Of a DNA stretch of 64,000 nt, positions 43,298 through 53,475 are shown in pieces (position 1 is the first letter of the stretch; every line of letters begins with the position of its first letter). The notes under the pieces were generated by a model that worked only from the letters and a program-made list of their open reading frames with translations, did no database searches and was not told the origin of the DNA. This DNA comes from Pseudomonas panipatensis (GTDB lineage: Bacteria > Pseudomonadota > Gammaproteobacteria > Pseudomonadales > Pseudomonadaceae): NCBI RefSeq assembly GCF_900099785.1, contig NZ_FNDS01000003.1, positions 455,759 to 519,758 of the forward strand, given 5' to 3'. Position numbers and translations under genes: made by a program.

Positions 43298-44575
43298 TCA
43301 GAAGCGCCAGGTCATGCTGCCGCCGATGGTTTGCAGCCACGCGTTGTCGTAGGTGCCGGAGGTGCGCTTGCCTGACAACGGCTTGCTCTGGTCGACCGTC
43401 ATGTCGCCGATCCACACCAGCGACCAACTGAGGTTGACCTCGGTGTCCTTGTCCAGCGCGTAGGTGGCGCCGGTGGCCAGGCGCCAGGAGGCGTCCATGG
43501 GCAGCACGACGCTGCGGTTGCTGCTCGATACCGCCGAGCTGTCATAGGCGATGCCGGCGTTCCACAGCAGCTTGGGGGTGGCCTGGAACTGCGTGCCGAG
43601 CGCCAGTTGCCAGGTGTCCTTGAAGTGCGCGTTGACCGTGGTCGCCTGCGCGCGGCCGGCGCTGGTGTCGACATCCACGGCGATGTCGCCGAAGCGCGAC
43701 CACTCCTGCCAGTTGAGCGTGGCGAGGAACGCCCAGCGCGGGTCGAGGCGCTGGTACAGGCTGAGGGTGGCGGTCTGCGGCACGCGGGTCTTCAGCTTGG
43801 TCTCGGTGTCGTTCAGGCGCTCGATCAGCGGGCCGCTGCCGTCGATGTCCAGGCGATCCTTGAAGTTGAAGGTGACCGAACTGGTGTAGCCCAGGCCGAT
43901 GCGGGTCTCCGGCTGCGGGCTGTAGATGGCGCCCAGGGTGGCGCCGTAGCCCCAGGTACTGTCCGAGTACTTGACCTGGCCGTCGCTGCGGTCGCTCAGG
44001 CCGAATGGCGAGCGATCGATCGCCGTCTTGGCGTCGAGCATGCCGTACATGGCCTTGAAGCCCAGGCCCAGCGACCACTGATCGTTGAAGCGGTAGGCCA
44101 CGCTGGGGACCAGCGAGAGGGCGGCGATGCTCTCCTTCTGGGTGCTGTAGCGCCCGGTCCAGTCATTGTTGTAGCTGGCCGCCAGGCCGAAATCGCCGTA
44201 GCTGCCGAAGCCGATGCTGACGTGATCGTCCAGCCGATGGCTGATGAAGAAGCTGGCGCTGGGGGTCGTGCCCAGCGCGTTGCCGCCATTGCCGCCGGGC
44301 ACGTTGTTCTGCGCGTCGGCGTCGAAGCGCAGGTCGCCGAAGAGCAGTTGCCCGCCGGCGCTGATCTGGGTGCCGTCGAGGTAGCTCAGGCCGGCCGGAT
44401 TGGCCGCGATGGTCGAGGGCCCCTGGGCCCGCGCGGCGACCCCGGCGTTGGCCAGCCCGGCGTTATCGCTGGCGTATTCGTAGAGCATGATGCCGCCGGC
44501 CTGGGCCTGGGCGCTACAGCCGAGCGCCAGCACGGCCAGGGCCGAGGCGGGTAGCACCGATGATTTCGCTGACAT
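43298..44575 (-). CDS. OmpP1/FadL/TodX-family outer-membrane channel
   Basis: The product is a 425-residue outer-membrane protein. A signal peptide (ASALAVLALGCSAQAQA) is followed by GIMLYEYASDNAGLANAGVA and AANPAGLSYLDGTQISAGGQ, the N-terminal hatch signature of FadL-type transporters for hydrophobic substrates (NPAG motif). It ends in SMTWRF with a C-terminal Phe. AGGAG precedes the ATG at 44575. The gene lies directly after the arylsulfatase, so it may import hydrophobic sulfate esters or take up the released alcohol. Confidence 0.92.
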   Translation of the reverse strand: MSAKSSVLPASALAVLALGCSAQAQAGGIMLYEYASDNAGLANAGVAARAQGPSTIAANPAGLSYLDGTQISAGGQLLFGDLRFDADAQNNVPGGNGGNALGTTPSASFFISHRLDDHVSIGFGSYGDFGLAASYNNDWTGRYSTQKESIAALSLVPSVAYRFNDQWSLGLGFKAMYGMLDAKTAIDRSPFGLSDRSDGQVKYSDSTWGYGATLGAIYSPQPETRIGLGYTSSVTFNFKDRLDIDGSGPLIERLNDTETKLKTRVPQTATLSLYQRLDPRWAFLATLNWQEWSRFGDIAVDVDTSAGRAQATTVNAHFKDTWQLALGTQFQATPKLLWNAGIAYDSSAVSSSNRSVVLPMDASWRLATGATYALDKDTEVNLSWSLVWIGDMTVDQSKPLSGKRTSGTYDNAWLQTIGGSMTWRF

Positions 44576-44621
44576 GACGACTCCTTGTTTGCTCGGGATC
44601 ATCGCCGCGGGGCGGCTGCGC

Positions 44622-46229
44622 TCATTGCCCGGCCTGGGTCGCCATGGCCTTGGCGATCTGCGCCTTCACCGCTTCGAGGTTGAAACTCGCGCCGCGCTGC
44701 ATCGGCGGGAACTCGATGGCCGTCGCCGCCAGCTTGGCCACTTCCTGCTGGACGAAGACGAAGCGCCAGAACTCGTAGGTGAACCAGTCGAAGTACTGCA
44801 ACGAGCCGTTGTTGCCACGCCGGTAGTCGGTGCGCTCGAAGGGGTCCAGGCGCAGGTTGGTGAGCACCGGCGCATCGACTTTGGCCTTGCTGCCGATCCA
44901 GCCATCGGGCTGCTCGATGAAGCGGTACTTGAAGTCGTCGATACGCACGGCGGCGAGTTCGCTTTCGGTGAAGTAGAAGACCTCGTGACGGTTCGACGGC
45001 CCCTTGCCGGTGATCATGTCGGTCTGGTCATAGCCGTCGAGGTGCACCTTGTAGGTGGTGCCGCCGAAGTCCTTGCCCTTCTTCAGCTCGTCGACGATGT
45101 TCGCGTCGCCGGCCGCGGCGACCAGCGTCGGGAACCAGTCCAGGCCGGAGATGATGCCGTTCTCGACCTTGCCGGCCGGTACCTTGCCCGGCCAGCGAAT
45201 GATCGCCGGCACGCGGAAGCCGCCTTCGTAGCCGGTGCCCTTGCCGCCGAAGAATGGCGTCTGTCCGCCGTCCGGCCAGGTGAAGTTCTCGGTGCCGTTG
45301 TCGGTGGTGAAGATGACGATGGTGTTGTCGCTGACGCCCATGTCGCGGAGCTTCTTCAGCACGTCGCCGACGATGTCGTCGAGTTGCGCCATGCCGGCTT
45401 CATGCTGGGTCCAGCCGTTCTGCGCGTTGCGCATCTTCTCGTACTTGTCCGAGAGGTGGGTGACGATGTGCATGCGCGTCGGGTTGAGCCAGAGGAAGAA
45501 GGGCTTGCCGTCCTGCTTGGCCTTGCCGATGAAGTCCATGGCCTTGTCGCGGATCTCTTCGTCGACGGTTTTCATGCGCTCGGGATAGAGGGTGCCGGCG
45601 TCTTCGATCTTCTGCTTGCCGACCTTGCCCCAGCGCGGCATCACGGTCGGGTCGTCGGTGTCGCTGGCCCAGCTGTGCACCATGTTGCGCGGGCCGATGC
45701 TGTTCAGCAGTTCCTGCGGGTAGCCGGGATGCGCCGGGTCTTCCATGGCGTCGAGGTGATAGAGGTAGCCGAAGAACTCGTCGAAGCCATGCACCGTGGG
45801 CAGGAATTCGTTGAGGTCGCCCAGGTGGTTCTTGCCGAACTGGCCGGTGGCGTAGCCCATGGATTTCAGCGCGGTGGCCAGGGTCACCGCCTGGGCGGGG
45901 AGGCCCACTGGCGACCCGGCCTGGCCGACGGTGGTCATGCCGGTGCGGATCGGTAGCTCGCCGGTGATGAAGTTGGCGCGTCCGGCAGTGCAACTGGCCT
46001 CGGCGTAATAGTCGGTGAAGCGCATGCCCTCGGCGGCGAGCTGGTCGAGGTTCGGTGTGCGGCCGGCCATCATGCCCTGGTTGTAGGCGCCGATATTGAG
46101 CCAGCCAACGTCGTCCGCCATGATCACCACGATGTTCGGCTTGTCGTTCGCCGCCTGGGCCAGGCTGGGCGCGATGCTGGCCGCCAGCAGCGTCAGCGCG
46201 GCGAATGCGCTGGAAAGGATCTTGCTCAT
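44622..46229 (-). CDS. periplasmic arylsulfatase (Cys-type)
   Basis: The enzyme has 535 residues. After a signal peptide (ALTLLAASIAPSLAQA) comes the metal site NIVVIMADDVGWLN (D39/D40) and the modification site ASCTAGRANFITG, with C80 in a C-x-A-x-R sequon for formylglycine formation. FLWLNPTRMHIVTHLS and VIFTTDNGTENF supply the other active-site regions. It hydrolyses organic sulfate esters to release sulfate. It is divergent from a second, broken sulfatase and followed by FadL and DUF3313 genes. No formylglycine-generating enzyme gene is in the window. Confidence 0.93.
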   Translation of the reverse strand: MSKILSSAFAALTLLAASIAPSLAQAANDKPNIVVIMADDVGWLNIGAYNQGMMAGRTPNLDQLAAEGMRFTDYYAEASCTAGRANFITGELPIRTGMTTVGQAGSPVGLPAQAVTLATALKSMGYATGQFGKNHLGDLNEFLPTVHGFDEFFGYLYHLDAMEDPAHPGYPQELLNSIGPRNMVHSWASDTDDPTVMPRWGKVGKQKIEDAGTLYPERMKTVDEEIRDKAMDFIGKAKQDGKPFFLWLNPTRMHIVTHLSDKYEKMRNAQNGWTQHEAGMAQLDDIVGDVLKKLRDMGVSDNTIVIFTTDNGTENFTWPDGGQTPFFGGKGTGYEGGFRVPAIIRWPGKVPAGKVENGIISGLDWFPTLVAAAGDANIVDELKKGKDFGGTTYKVHLDGYDQTDMITGKGPSNRHEVFYFTESELAAVRIDDFKYRFIEQPDGWIGSKAKVDAPVLTNLRLDPFERTDYRRGNNGSLQYFDWFTYEFWRFVFVQQEVAKLAATAIEFPPMQRGASFNLEAVKAQIAKAMATQAGQ

Positions 46230-46656
46230 GCTCGGGTTCCTGTGCGACGGGGTGAATCTCTCGAGGCACGCAGCACATAGGCCCCCGAACGGCAGATTTC
46301 CCTACGAAGTCTAGGTACATCTCTTGCCGCGCAAAGATCGTTTCGCAACTAACAGGCAGCCGTCCTAGATCGATTCATGGGCGAGCGCGGCCCCGCACCC
46401 ACCTGTCTCGGCCGGCCCCGGACGACACGCGCGTGCCGTCTAGGGCGGCGGCAGAGGCCCACCCCAGGTGGCTCCGACCGCATGGCCGGATCGCTGCGCG
46501 GCGCCTGCAACCGGCGCGGCGCGCCTGGCGACGCAGCCCTCGGGGCGGCGTTGGACAGCGCCGATGCCTGCTGCTAAGCCCTATGTACTTCAGTCTCGCG
46601 CACGCTCGGCAGTCGAGGCGCGCACTAACGCAGGCACCTGACACGGGAAAGGCATC
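46230..46656. other. divergent promoter region between two sulfatase genes
   Basis: There are 427 nt without a convincing gene. Short frames near 46375-46644 on both strands have GC-biased arginine-rich composition and no ribosome site. The sequence presumably contains promoters for both sulfatases; no clear regulator site was recognised. Confidence 0.4.
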
Positions 46657-49179
46657 ATGAATGAAGATCGAGGCATGCCCTGCCGCGTCTTCTTCGGCGT
46701 GATTGGATTAGCGGTTCTGATCGCCTCGGCGGCAGTAAGAGCGGAAGACGTCACCGGCACCCTGGGTTCGCCCAGCGCCACCACCAGCATCAGCGGCAAG
46801 CAACTGCCGCCCCCCGACCCACCGTTCGGCGGCGTGATCAAGGAAGGCGCCCTGCAATCCACGGCCTGGTGGGCACCGCGCGTGGTGCCGCCCAAGGGCG
46901 CGCCGAACGTACTGCTGATCATCACCGACGACGCCGGCTTCGGCGTGCCGAGCACCTTCGGCGGGGTGATTCCGACCCCCTCGCTGGACCGTATCGCCAA
47001 CAACGGCCTGCGCTTCAACAACATCTACTCCACGGCGCTGTGTTCGCCGACGCGTGCGGCGCTGATCACCGGGCGCAACCACCACTCGGCGGGCTTCGGG
47101 GTGGTCTCCGAACAGGCGACCGGCTTCCCCGGCTACAACAGCATCATCGGCAAGGACAAGGCCACCATCGGCCGCATCCTCCGCGACAACGGCTACGCCA
47201 CCTCCTGGTTCGGCAAGGACCACAACACCCCGGCGTTCGCCGCCAGCGCGCTCGGGCCGTTCGACCAATGGCCCACCGGCCTGGGCTTCGAGTACTTCTA
47301 TGGTTTCGTCGGCGGCGACGCCAACCAGTGGCAGCCCAATCTGTTCCGCAATACCACGCAGATCTATCCGTTCCAGGGCAAGCCGGGCTGGAACCTGGTC
47401 ACGGCGATGGCCGACGATGCCATCGACCACCTGCACAAGCTGAACCAGATCGACCCGGACAAACCCTTCTTCATCAAGTACGCGCCCGGCGCCACCCACG
47501 CGCCTTTCCATCCGACCCAGGAGTAGATCGACAAGATCAGGAGCCTGAAGCTCTTCGACCAGGGCTGGAACACGCTGCGCGAAACCATCTTCGCCAACCA
47601 GAAGAAACTCGGCGTGATCCCGGCCGACGCCAAGCTGCCGCCCTGGCCGAAAGAGGTGCTGCCGGAGTGGGACCAGTTGAGCGCCGACGAGAAGAAGCTG
47701 TTCATTCGCCAGGTCGAGACCTTCGCCGCCTACGCCGCCTACAGCGACCACGAGATCGGCCGGGTGATCCAGGCGGTGGAAGACATCGGCAAACTGGACA
47801 ACACGCTGATCATCTACATCAACGGCGACAACGGCAGCAGCGCCGAAGGCGGCCCGATCGGCACGCCCAACGAAGTGGCCTTCTTCAACGGCGTCAGCGT
47901 GCCGGTCGAGGTGCAACTGAAGAAGTACTACGACGACTGGGGCAGCGAGAAAACCTATAACCACATGTCCGCGGGCTGGGCCTGGGCCTTCGACACGCCC
48001 TTCAGCTGGTTCAAGCAGAACGCCTCGCGGCTCGGCGGCATCCGCCAGGGCATGGCCATCTCCTGGCCGGCGCGGATCAAGGACAAGGGCGGCCTGCGCG
48101 AGCAGTTCGTGCATGTCATCGACGTCATGCCGACCATTCTCGAAGCCGCCGGCATCCAGGCGCCGGAGGAGGTCGATGGGATCAAGCAGGCGCCGATCGA
48201 GGGCACCAGCTTCGCCTACACCTTCGATGCGCAGAACGCCAAGGCGCCATCGCGGCATAAGCTGCAGTACTTCGAGATGTTCGGCCAGTACGCCCTCTAC
48301 GACGACGGCTGGCTGCTCAGCACCAAGGTCGACCGCGCGCCCTGGCAGGTCTATGGCGCGGCCAACAGCGACCCGTTGAACAACCAGGTGCTGGAACTCT
48401 ACGACCTGAACAAGGACTTCAACCAGACCCAAGACCTGGCCGCGCAGTACCCGGACAAGGTGCAGGCGTTGAAGAAACGCTTCATCGAGGAGGCGCACAA
48501 GTACCAGGTGTTCCCGATGGACGATTCGGTCGCCGCGCGCATCGTCGCGCCGCGCCCGAACATCACCGCCGGGCGCAAGACCTTCGTCTACACCCGGCCG
48601 ATGACCGGCCTGCCGCAGGGCGACTCGCCATTGCTGCTGGACGCTTCCTATCGCATCAGCGCCGACCTCGAGGTGCCGCAGGAGGGCGCCGAGGGCATGA
48701 TCCTCACCTCGGGCGGGCGCTTCGCCGGCTATGGCTTCTACCTGCTCAAGGGCAAGCCGGTGTTCCTCTGGAATCTGCTGGATCTGGAGCGCGTCAAATG
48801 GGCCGGCTCCGAGGCGCTGTCGCCCGGCAAGCACCAGGTCGAGTTCGACTTCAGCTACGACGGCAAGGGCGCGGGCACCCTGGCCTACAACAGCTACAGC
48901 GGTCTCGGGCAGTCCGGCACCGGCACCCTCAAGGTGGACGGCAAGGTGGTGGACAGCAAGGTCATGGAGAAAACCCTGCCGATGATCCTGCAGTGGGACG
49001 AATCCTTCGACGTCGGCTCCGACACCCTGACCGGGGTCAACGACGAGGACTACCTGCCGCCCTTCACCCTCACCGCCAAGCTCGACAAGCTGAGCATCGA
49101 GGTCGATCGGCCGCAGTTGTCGCCGGAAGACATCCAGAAGCTCGAGGCCGCGATGCAAGCCAAGAGCGCCAGCGATTGA
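46657..49179 (+). pseudogene. second arylsulfatase, interrupted by one in-frame amber codon
   Basis: The frame is continuous from ATG 46657 to 49179 (840 sense codons) except for TAG at 47524-47526 (codon 290). The first part has an N-terminal membrane/signal segment (FFGVIGLAVLIASAAVRA), NVLLIITDDAGFG and the sulfatase site CSPTRAALITG (C129). After the stop the protein continues without a break in similarity: IDKIRSLKLFDQGWNTLRET, then LIIYINGDNGSSAEGG and the C-terminal domain. Relatives, from memory, carry Trp at the amber position, so TGG to TAG is the likely change. The rest of the frame shows no decay, so the mutation is recent or a sequencing error. Confidence 0.85.
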
Positions 49180-49290
49180 CACCGGGAACGCGGCGGATGG
49201 ACTAGCCTCAGAGCAGGGGCCGCGCCCTGGCCGTTGCCGTCGAGTGGCCAGGGCGAGCGGCCGTCGATTCACCTCACGGAGGCGATCGCC

Positions 49291-49620
49291 ATGCAGCGCA
49301 TTCCCTTGATCATCGCCACGCTCGCCCTGGGGGCCTGGGCACCGCTGGCGCTCGCCGATGCGCAATGCCAAGGCCCGGTGAAAGACGGCAATACCTGGAA
49401 CCTGGTGTGCAGCGCCGATCCTTCCGATGGTTCCGACGACTCCGATTACCAGTGCGACTACGAGCTGTCGCTGACCAACGCCCAGGGCCTGACCCGGAGC
49501 GTCGAGGCGAGCGGCAGCGTTTCGCCGGGGCAGAGCGGGGTGATTCTCTGGTCGGCCATCCAGAGCGACAACGCCGACATCGTTTCCGCCAGCATCGCCA
49601 GCGGCTCCTGCGGCCTCTGA
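49291..49620 (+). CDS. small secreted protein, function unknown
   Basis: A 109-residue protein with a signal peptide (IPLIIATLALGAWAPLALA, cleavage before DAQC). The mature part has four cysteines (QCQGPV, LVCSAD, YQCDYE and GSCGL) that could form two disulfides, and an acidic Asp/Ser run (PSDGSDDSDY). ACGGAGG lies before the ATG at 49291. A strong terminator follows. No family is recognised. Confidence 0.78.
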   Translation: MQRIPLIIATLALGAWAPLALADAQCQGPVKDGNTWNLVCSADPSDGSDDSDYQCDYELSLTNAQGLTRSVEASGSVSPGQSGVILWSAIQSDNADIVSASIASGSCGL

Positions 49621-49657
49621 CGGCTGCCCGGCGCGCTGGCGGCCGCCGCGGCAAAGA

Positions 49658-49683
49658 AAAGGCCCGCGCGAAGGCGGGCCTTT
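49658..49683. terminator. hairpin terminator after the small secreted protein gene
   Basis: AAAGGCCCGC and GCGGGCCTTT form a perfect 10-bp stem around GCGAAG. Flanking A- and T-rich ends allow use in both directions, although the T-run is short. It lies 38 nt after the stop and could also serve oprC transcription from the opposite side. Confidence 0.75.
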
Positions 49684-49813
49684 GCCTGCCACCAGCGAAA
49701 GGCCGCAATGCCTTGGAGGTCGCTGTGCAGGCGGTCGCGGTTTTTCAACGGGCACTCACGACTGACCCCGATTCCTTGCGCCCGAGCCGTTCCGTTCGGC
49801 CCGGCGCCTCAGC

Positions 49814-51928
49814 TCAGAAGCTGAAGTCCGCTTTGGTCCAGAGCGTGCGTCCCGGTTCGTTGATGGCCTGGTCGCCGGGGAAGCCGAAGCCCGCGTCACC
49901 GGCCAGGTTGAGGTGCTCGGCGTAGGTCTTGTCGAACAGGTTGTCGACCCCCGCGCTGAGCTTGAGGTGGTTGCTGACCTTGTACGCACCATTGAATGAG
50001 AACACGGCGAAGCCGGGCGTCTTGCCGAAGTCCTGGCCGACCACGTTGCCCTCGCCGATCGCGACGCGGTTCTGCGCCGCGACCACGCGCCAGAGACCGC
50101 CGACGCTCCACAGGTCGCGCTCGTAGGTCAGGCCGAGGCGCGCATCCAGCGGCGGCATCTGCGGCAACGCGCGACCGTCGGTGGTGTTCTTGCCCCAGGC
50201 ATAGGCCAGGGTGGCATCGGCCTTCCAGTTCGAGTCGAGCTTGTAGGCGGCGCCCAGTTCGCCGCCCATGATGCGGGCGTTGACGTTGCGCGCTTGCGAG
50301 GTGCTCATGCCCATCATGTTGGTGCTGTAGTCGAACAGGATGAAGTCGCGCACTTCGCCGACATAGCCGGACGCCCAGGCTTGCAGGGTGTCGTCGTTGT
50401 ACTGGGCGCCGAAGTCGAACTGCGTGGTCTTCTCCGGCTTGATGCCATCGAAGGCGTTGGCCGAGCCGCTCGGCCCGCTGCCGGCGGAGAACAGCTCCCA
50501 GTAGTCGGGGAAGCGCTGCACGTGGCCGATGCCGGCATAGAGGGTGGTGGGCGAGTCGGCCAGGTCGTATTCGTAGCGGGCGAAGCCGCTCGGCAAGGTG
50601 TCGGCGCGGGTATCGCCGGCGGTGGGGTTGGGCTGGCTCATCGACTTTTTGCCAAGGGTCTGGCGGTAGTCCTCGGCGTCGGCGCGGTCGATCCGTGCGC
50701 CGGTCACCACGCGGCTGCGCTCGGCGGCGTACCAGGTCAGTTCGCCGAAGGCGCCGTAGTCGTGCATGAGCGCGTCCTTGCTCCACGGGAAGGCGTCGGC
50801 ATCGGTGAAGGTGCCGCTCATCATGTTGTAGGTCGAGCTGCGCTTGCGGTGTTCGCTGCGCATGGCGTCGACGCCGGCGACCAGTTGCAGGTCGGTCCAT
50901 TTCAGGGTGGCGGCCAGGCGTCCGCCGATCGTGCGGCGGTCGACCTGGGAGGCCATGGGCATCGGCATCATGCTGCTCGGGTCCGGTGAGCGCAGGCGGA
51001 AGTTGTCCATGATATGGTCGGCGTAGTTGTAGTAGACCTGCGCTTCGAGCTTGTCGAAGACCTCGCCGAGGTTGCGCTTCTCGAAGCGCAGGCCGAGGCT
51101 TTCGCGCTCGAACTGGGTGCCGTCCATGCCGCGCCCGGCATAGCGTGCCTCGCCGTTGCCCTTGCCGGCGCTCAGCTCGACCAGGGTGTCGGCATCCGGT
51201 GTCCAGCCCAGGGCGACATCGCCGTTCCACTTCTGCCAGCGCGACGGCACGCTATCGCCATTGCCGTCGTGGTAGTCATCGGCGCTGGACTGGTTGCCCA
51301 CCGCGCGCAGGTAGCCCTGCGGGCCGCCCAGCGCGCCGTCGAGCACCTTGTCGAAGCGCCCGTTGGAACCCACCAGGACGCTGCCGTCGAGGCGCCCGCC
51401 GAGTTCGCTGAAATGCTCCGGTTCGCGCTCGAAGAGAATGGTCCCGGCCGAGGCGCCGGGGCCCCAGATCACGCTCTGCGGCCCCTTGATGACGGTCAGC
51501 TTGTCGAAGGTTTCCGGGGCGATGTAGGAACTGGGCGCGTCCATGCGGTTGGGGCAGGCGCCGATCATCAGGCCGCCGTTGCTGCGCAGGTTCAGCCGCG
51601 AACCGAACATGCCGCGCAGCACCGGGTCGCCGTTGGTGCCGCCGTTGCGGATGGCGGAGAAGCCCGGAATGGTCTTCAGGTAGTCGGCGGCGTCGCTCGC
51701 CGGGACCGGCTGGCGGGCGTCCTTGGGGTTGGCGACGATGGTCAGCGGCGAACTCTGCTGCACCGCGGTGATCACCTGCGGTTGCAGCACCAGGGTGTTG
51801 TCGGGCAGCTCGCTGTCGCTGTCCTGCGCGCCGGCCGCCAGGCCGATGCTCGGCAGCGCCAGGCCGAGCAACAGCGCCAGGGCCTGGTTCAGCGGGGTGG
51901 TGAGGAAGGGGGGATTCTGCAGTTTCAT
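49814..51928 (-). CDS. oprC: TonB-dependent copper receptor OprC
   Basis: This 704-residue TonB-dependent receptor has a signal peptide (ALALLLGLALPSIGLA), an N-terminal plug, and the copper site GACPNRMD with C125 and M129. In P. aeruginosa OprC, Cys and Met in the same C-x3-M spacing bind Cu. Other plug motifs are FSAIRNGGTNGDPVLRGMFG and VIKGPQSVIWGPGASAGTIL. The barrel ends in TLWTKADFSF. The Met-rich segment MMPMPMAS may be another metal site. It imports copper and is expected to be repressed by copper. It lies beside DUF2946, CopC and thioredoxin-like genes. Confidence 0.94.
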   Translation of the reverse strand: MKLQNPPFLTTPLNQALALLLGLALPSIGLAAGAQDSDSELPDNTLVLQPQVITAVQQSSPLTIVANPKDARQPVPASDAADYLKTIPGFSAIRNGGTNGDPVLRGMFGSRLNLRSNGGLMIGACPNRMDAPSSYIAPETFDKLTVIKGPQSVIWGPGASAGTILFEREPEHFSELGGRLDGSVLVGSNGRFDKVLDGALGGPQGYLRAVGNQSSADDYHDGNGDSVPSRWQKWNGDVALGWTPDADTLVELSAGKGNGEARYAGRGMDGTQFERESLGLRFEKRNLGEVFDKLEAQVYYNYADHIMDNFRLRSPDPSSMMPMPMASQVDRRTIGGRLAATLKWTDLQLVAGVDAMRSEHRKRSSTYNMMSGTFTDADAFPWSKDALMHDYGAFGELTWYAAERSRVVTGARIDRADAEDYRQTLGKKSMSQPNPTAGDTRADTLPSGFARYEYDLADSPTTLYAGIGHVQRFPDYWELFSAGSGPSGSANAFDGIKPEKTTQFDFGAQYNDDTLQAWASGYVGEVRDFILFDYSTNMMGMSTSQARNVNARIMGGELGAAYKLDSNWKADATLAYAWGKNTTDGRALPQMPPLDARLGLTYERDLWSVGGLWRVVAAQNRVAIGEGNVVGQDFGKTPGFAVFSFNGAYKVSNHLKLSAGVDNLFDKTYAEHLNLAGDAGFGFPGDQAINEPGRTLWTKADFSF

Positions 51929-52227
51929 GGTTGCGTTGGCTCGATCGAATCGTTGTCTGCGGGCCTTGCCAGGCACGGCGCTTGCGTTCGCCGCGTCCGT
52001 CCAGGGCAGGACCGCGCGCCGCCGTCGCTGGGCGTGCTGTGCGTGGTCGGCAGCCGGTGGCGCGTTCAGGTGTGGGGCATCCCGGCGATGCGCAGCCCGC
52101 TGCTCCACGGCGCCGCGCTGCCGGCGCAGCCCGCCCGCCGCGCGGGGGCGAAAGCCTTTGCGCAGGCGTGCGACAGCGGCCGGGGAGACGGCAGGGCGGT
52201 CAGGTCAGGTCGGGACGGCGGGACGGA

Positions 52228-52608
52228 TCAGGCGTGTGGCGAGGCGCGCGGATTGGCCGAGGGCCAGACGTGGCGAGGGGCGAGCCTGGGCGAGGCGTCG
52301 TCGGGGAGGGCCACGATGGTCGCCGGCCTGGGCAGCCAGGTCACGGCCAGCAGCGGCGGCGCGCTGAAACCGGCGCCGGCGCAGACCGGGCACTTGAAGG
52401 TGGCCAGCAGGCCCTCGGCGGTGGAGGACTTGCCGCTGCCGTCGGACCAGGCGCCAGCCTGGGACAGCGAGCAACTCATGCCGTCGATGCCGCTCAGGCG
52501 CAGGCCCATGGCCTGGCCGTGGGCGATGCCACAGGCGAGCAGGTTGACCAGGACACAGAGGTAAAGTGTCCAAGCGATCAAAGGGCGATTATGGCGAACG
52601 GCTTTCAT
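52228..52608 (-). CDS. DUF2946-type protein (copper-region paralogue 1)
   Basis: A 126-residue protein with a hydrophobic N-terminal segment (PLIAWTLYLCVLVNLLACGI) acting as signal or anchor, a CxxC pair in TFKCPVCAGAGF, and a proline-rich C-terminus ending in NPRASPHA. It has the size and plan of DUF2946 proteins found in copper operons. On the minus strand it precedes oprC by about 300 nt. The two paralogues at 52818 and 53892 share the same final motif. Confidence 0.8.
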   Translation of the reverse strand: MKAVRHNRPLIAWTLYLCVLVNLLACGIAHGQAMGLRLSGIDGMSCSLSQAGAWSDGSGKSSTAEGLLATFKCPVCAGAGFSAPPLLAVTWLPRPATIVALPDDASPRLAPRHVWPSANPRASPHA

Positions 52609-52817
52609 GGCTAATCAATCTAACAGCCGCGCGGAAGCGCAGGGAAGCGCGGCAGGGCGGTCGAGTGCCGCTGGAAACGCGCCTGGCAACCGGCGTCATC
52701 CGGCACGCTGCTTGGGGTGAAGGTCGCTGGCTGTGGCAAATCGGCGCACCACTCGGCGCTTTGCAGGCCTCGGCAATCTCGGGCTAAATAGCGCACCTCT
52801 CACCGCAGTGGCCGTTC

Positions 52818-53198
52818 GTGAAGCGATCGAAATACGTCTGGCTCGCCTGTTTCGCAGTGCTGTTCAACCTGCTGGCGATGCCCCTGTGCCGTTCAATGCC
52901 TGCCCCCCAGGGTGACCTGGTGCTGTGGGGCGGCTTCTGCTCGGCGACAGGTCAGGCGGAGCTGCCCCTGGTGATCAAGGGCGGCGATCGCAGCGACAGC
53001 GGCCTGCCCGCCGCTGGCCAGCAGCAGGGCTCCTGCTGCTGCACCCAGGCGAGCGGCGCGGCGCCGCTCGCCGCGCATTACCGGCCGCTGCCGCCGCTGG
53101 TTGCCGGCGCGGTTGCCGAGGTCCAGCCGATCCTGCCCTGGCAGCCCAGCCATCTGCGCTGGCCACGCCTGAATCCGCGCGCCTCGCCACTGGCCTGA
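52818..53198 (+). CDS. DUF2946-type protein (copper-region paralogue 2)
   Basis: The product has 126 residues from a GTG start (52818). The N-terminal hydrophobic segment is KYVWLACFAVLFNLLAMPLC, then LVLWGGFCSATGQ and a cysteine triplet GSCCCTQAS in the middle, with the C-terminal LNPRASPLA. The clustered cysteines suggest metal handling. It is divergent from the 52228 gene and about 280 nt before copC. Confidence 0.8.
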   Translation: MKRSKYVWLACFAVLFNLLAMPLCRSMPAPQGDLVLWGGFCSATGQAELPLVIKGGDRSDSGLPAAGQQQGSCCCTQASGAAPLAAHYRPLPPLVAGAVAEVQPILPWQPSHLRWPRLNPRASPLA

Positions 53199-53475
53199 GC
53201 GCCGCCGCCAGCGCGCGGCCGTCGCTTGCCGCGCCGCTCGAATCGTCCTGAGCGCAGCGATGCCGTGCCCGGCTTACCGGCCGGCGACGTTGCAGTCGCC
53301 CGCCAGCGAGCGGGCGGTTCAGGCCGGGCTGGCGCCTCCGCGCCGACCCGCCCGAGCGGGCCAAACCGACACGCTTCCCTGATTCGCCCAGGCCCGTTCG
53401 GCCCGGGATGCTCAATGCCAGCGCCCGGTCCCGAGTGGCCGGGCCGGCATCACTGTCACGCAAGAGGAAATCCCC
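53199..53475. other. gap upstream of copC; no gene seen
   Basis: No convincing coding frame or ribosome site. The region presumably holds the copC promoter. No operator was recognised with confidence. Confidence 0.35.

Noticed and set aside
46375..46644. Small genes between the two sulfatases
   Set aside because: Arginine/proline-rich frames on both strands, no ribosome sites; typical of non-coding GC-rich DNA.
47524..47526. Reading TAG as an amino acid (pyrrolysine-like recoding) in the second sulfatase
   Set aside because: Pseudomonas is not known for amber recoding. The position looks like Trp in relatives, so a TGG to TAG mutation or error is simpler.
46708..49755. A 1015-codon open frame antisense to the second sulfatase
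   Set aside because: It is a GC-bias shadow: Gly/Val/Arg/His-rich, no ribosome site, and fully opposite a well-recognised sulfatase.
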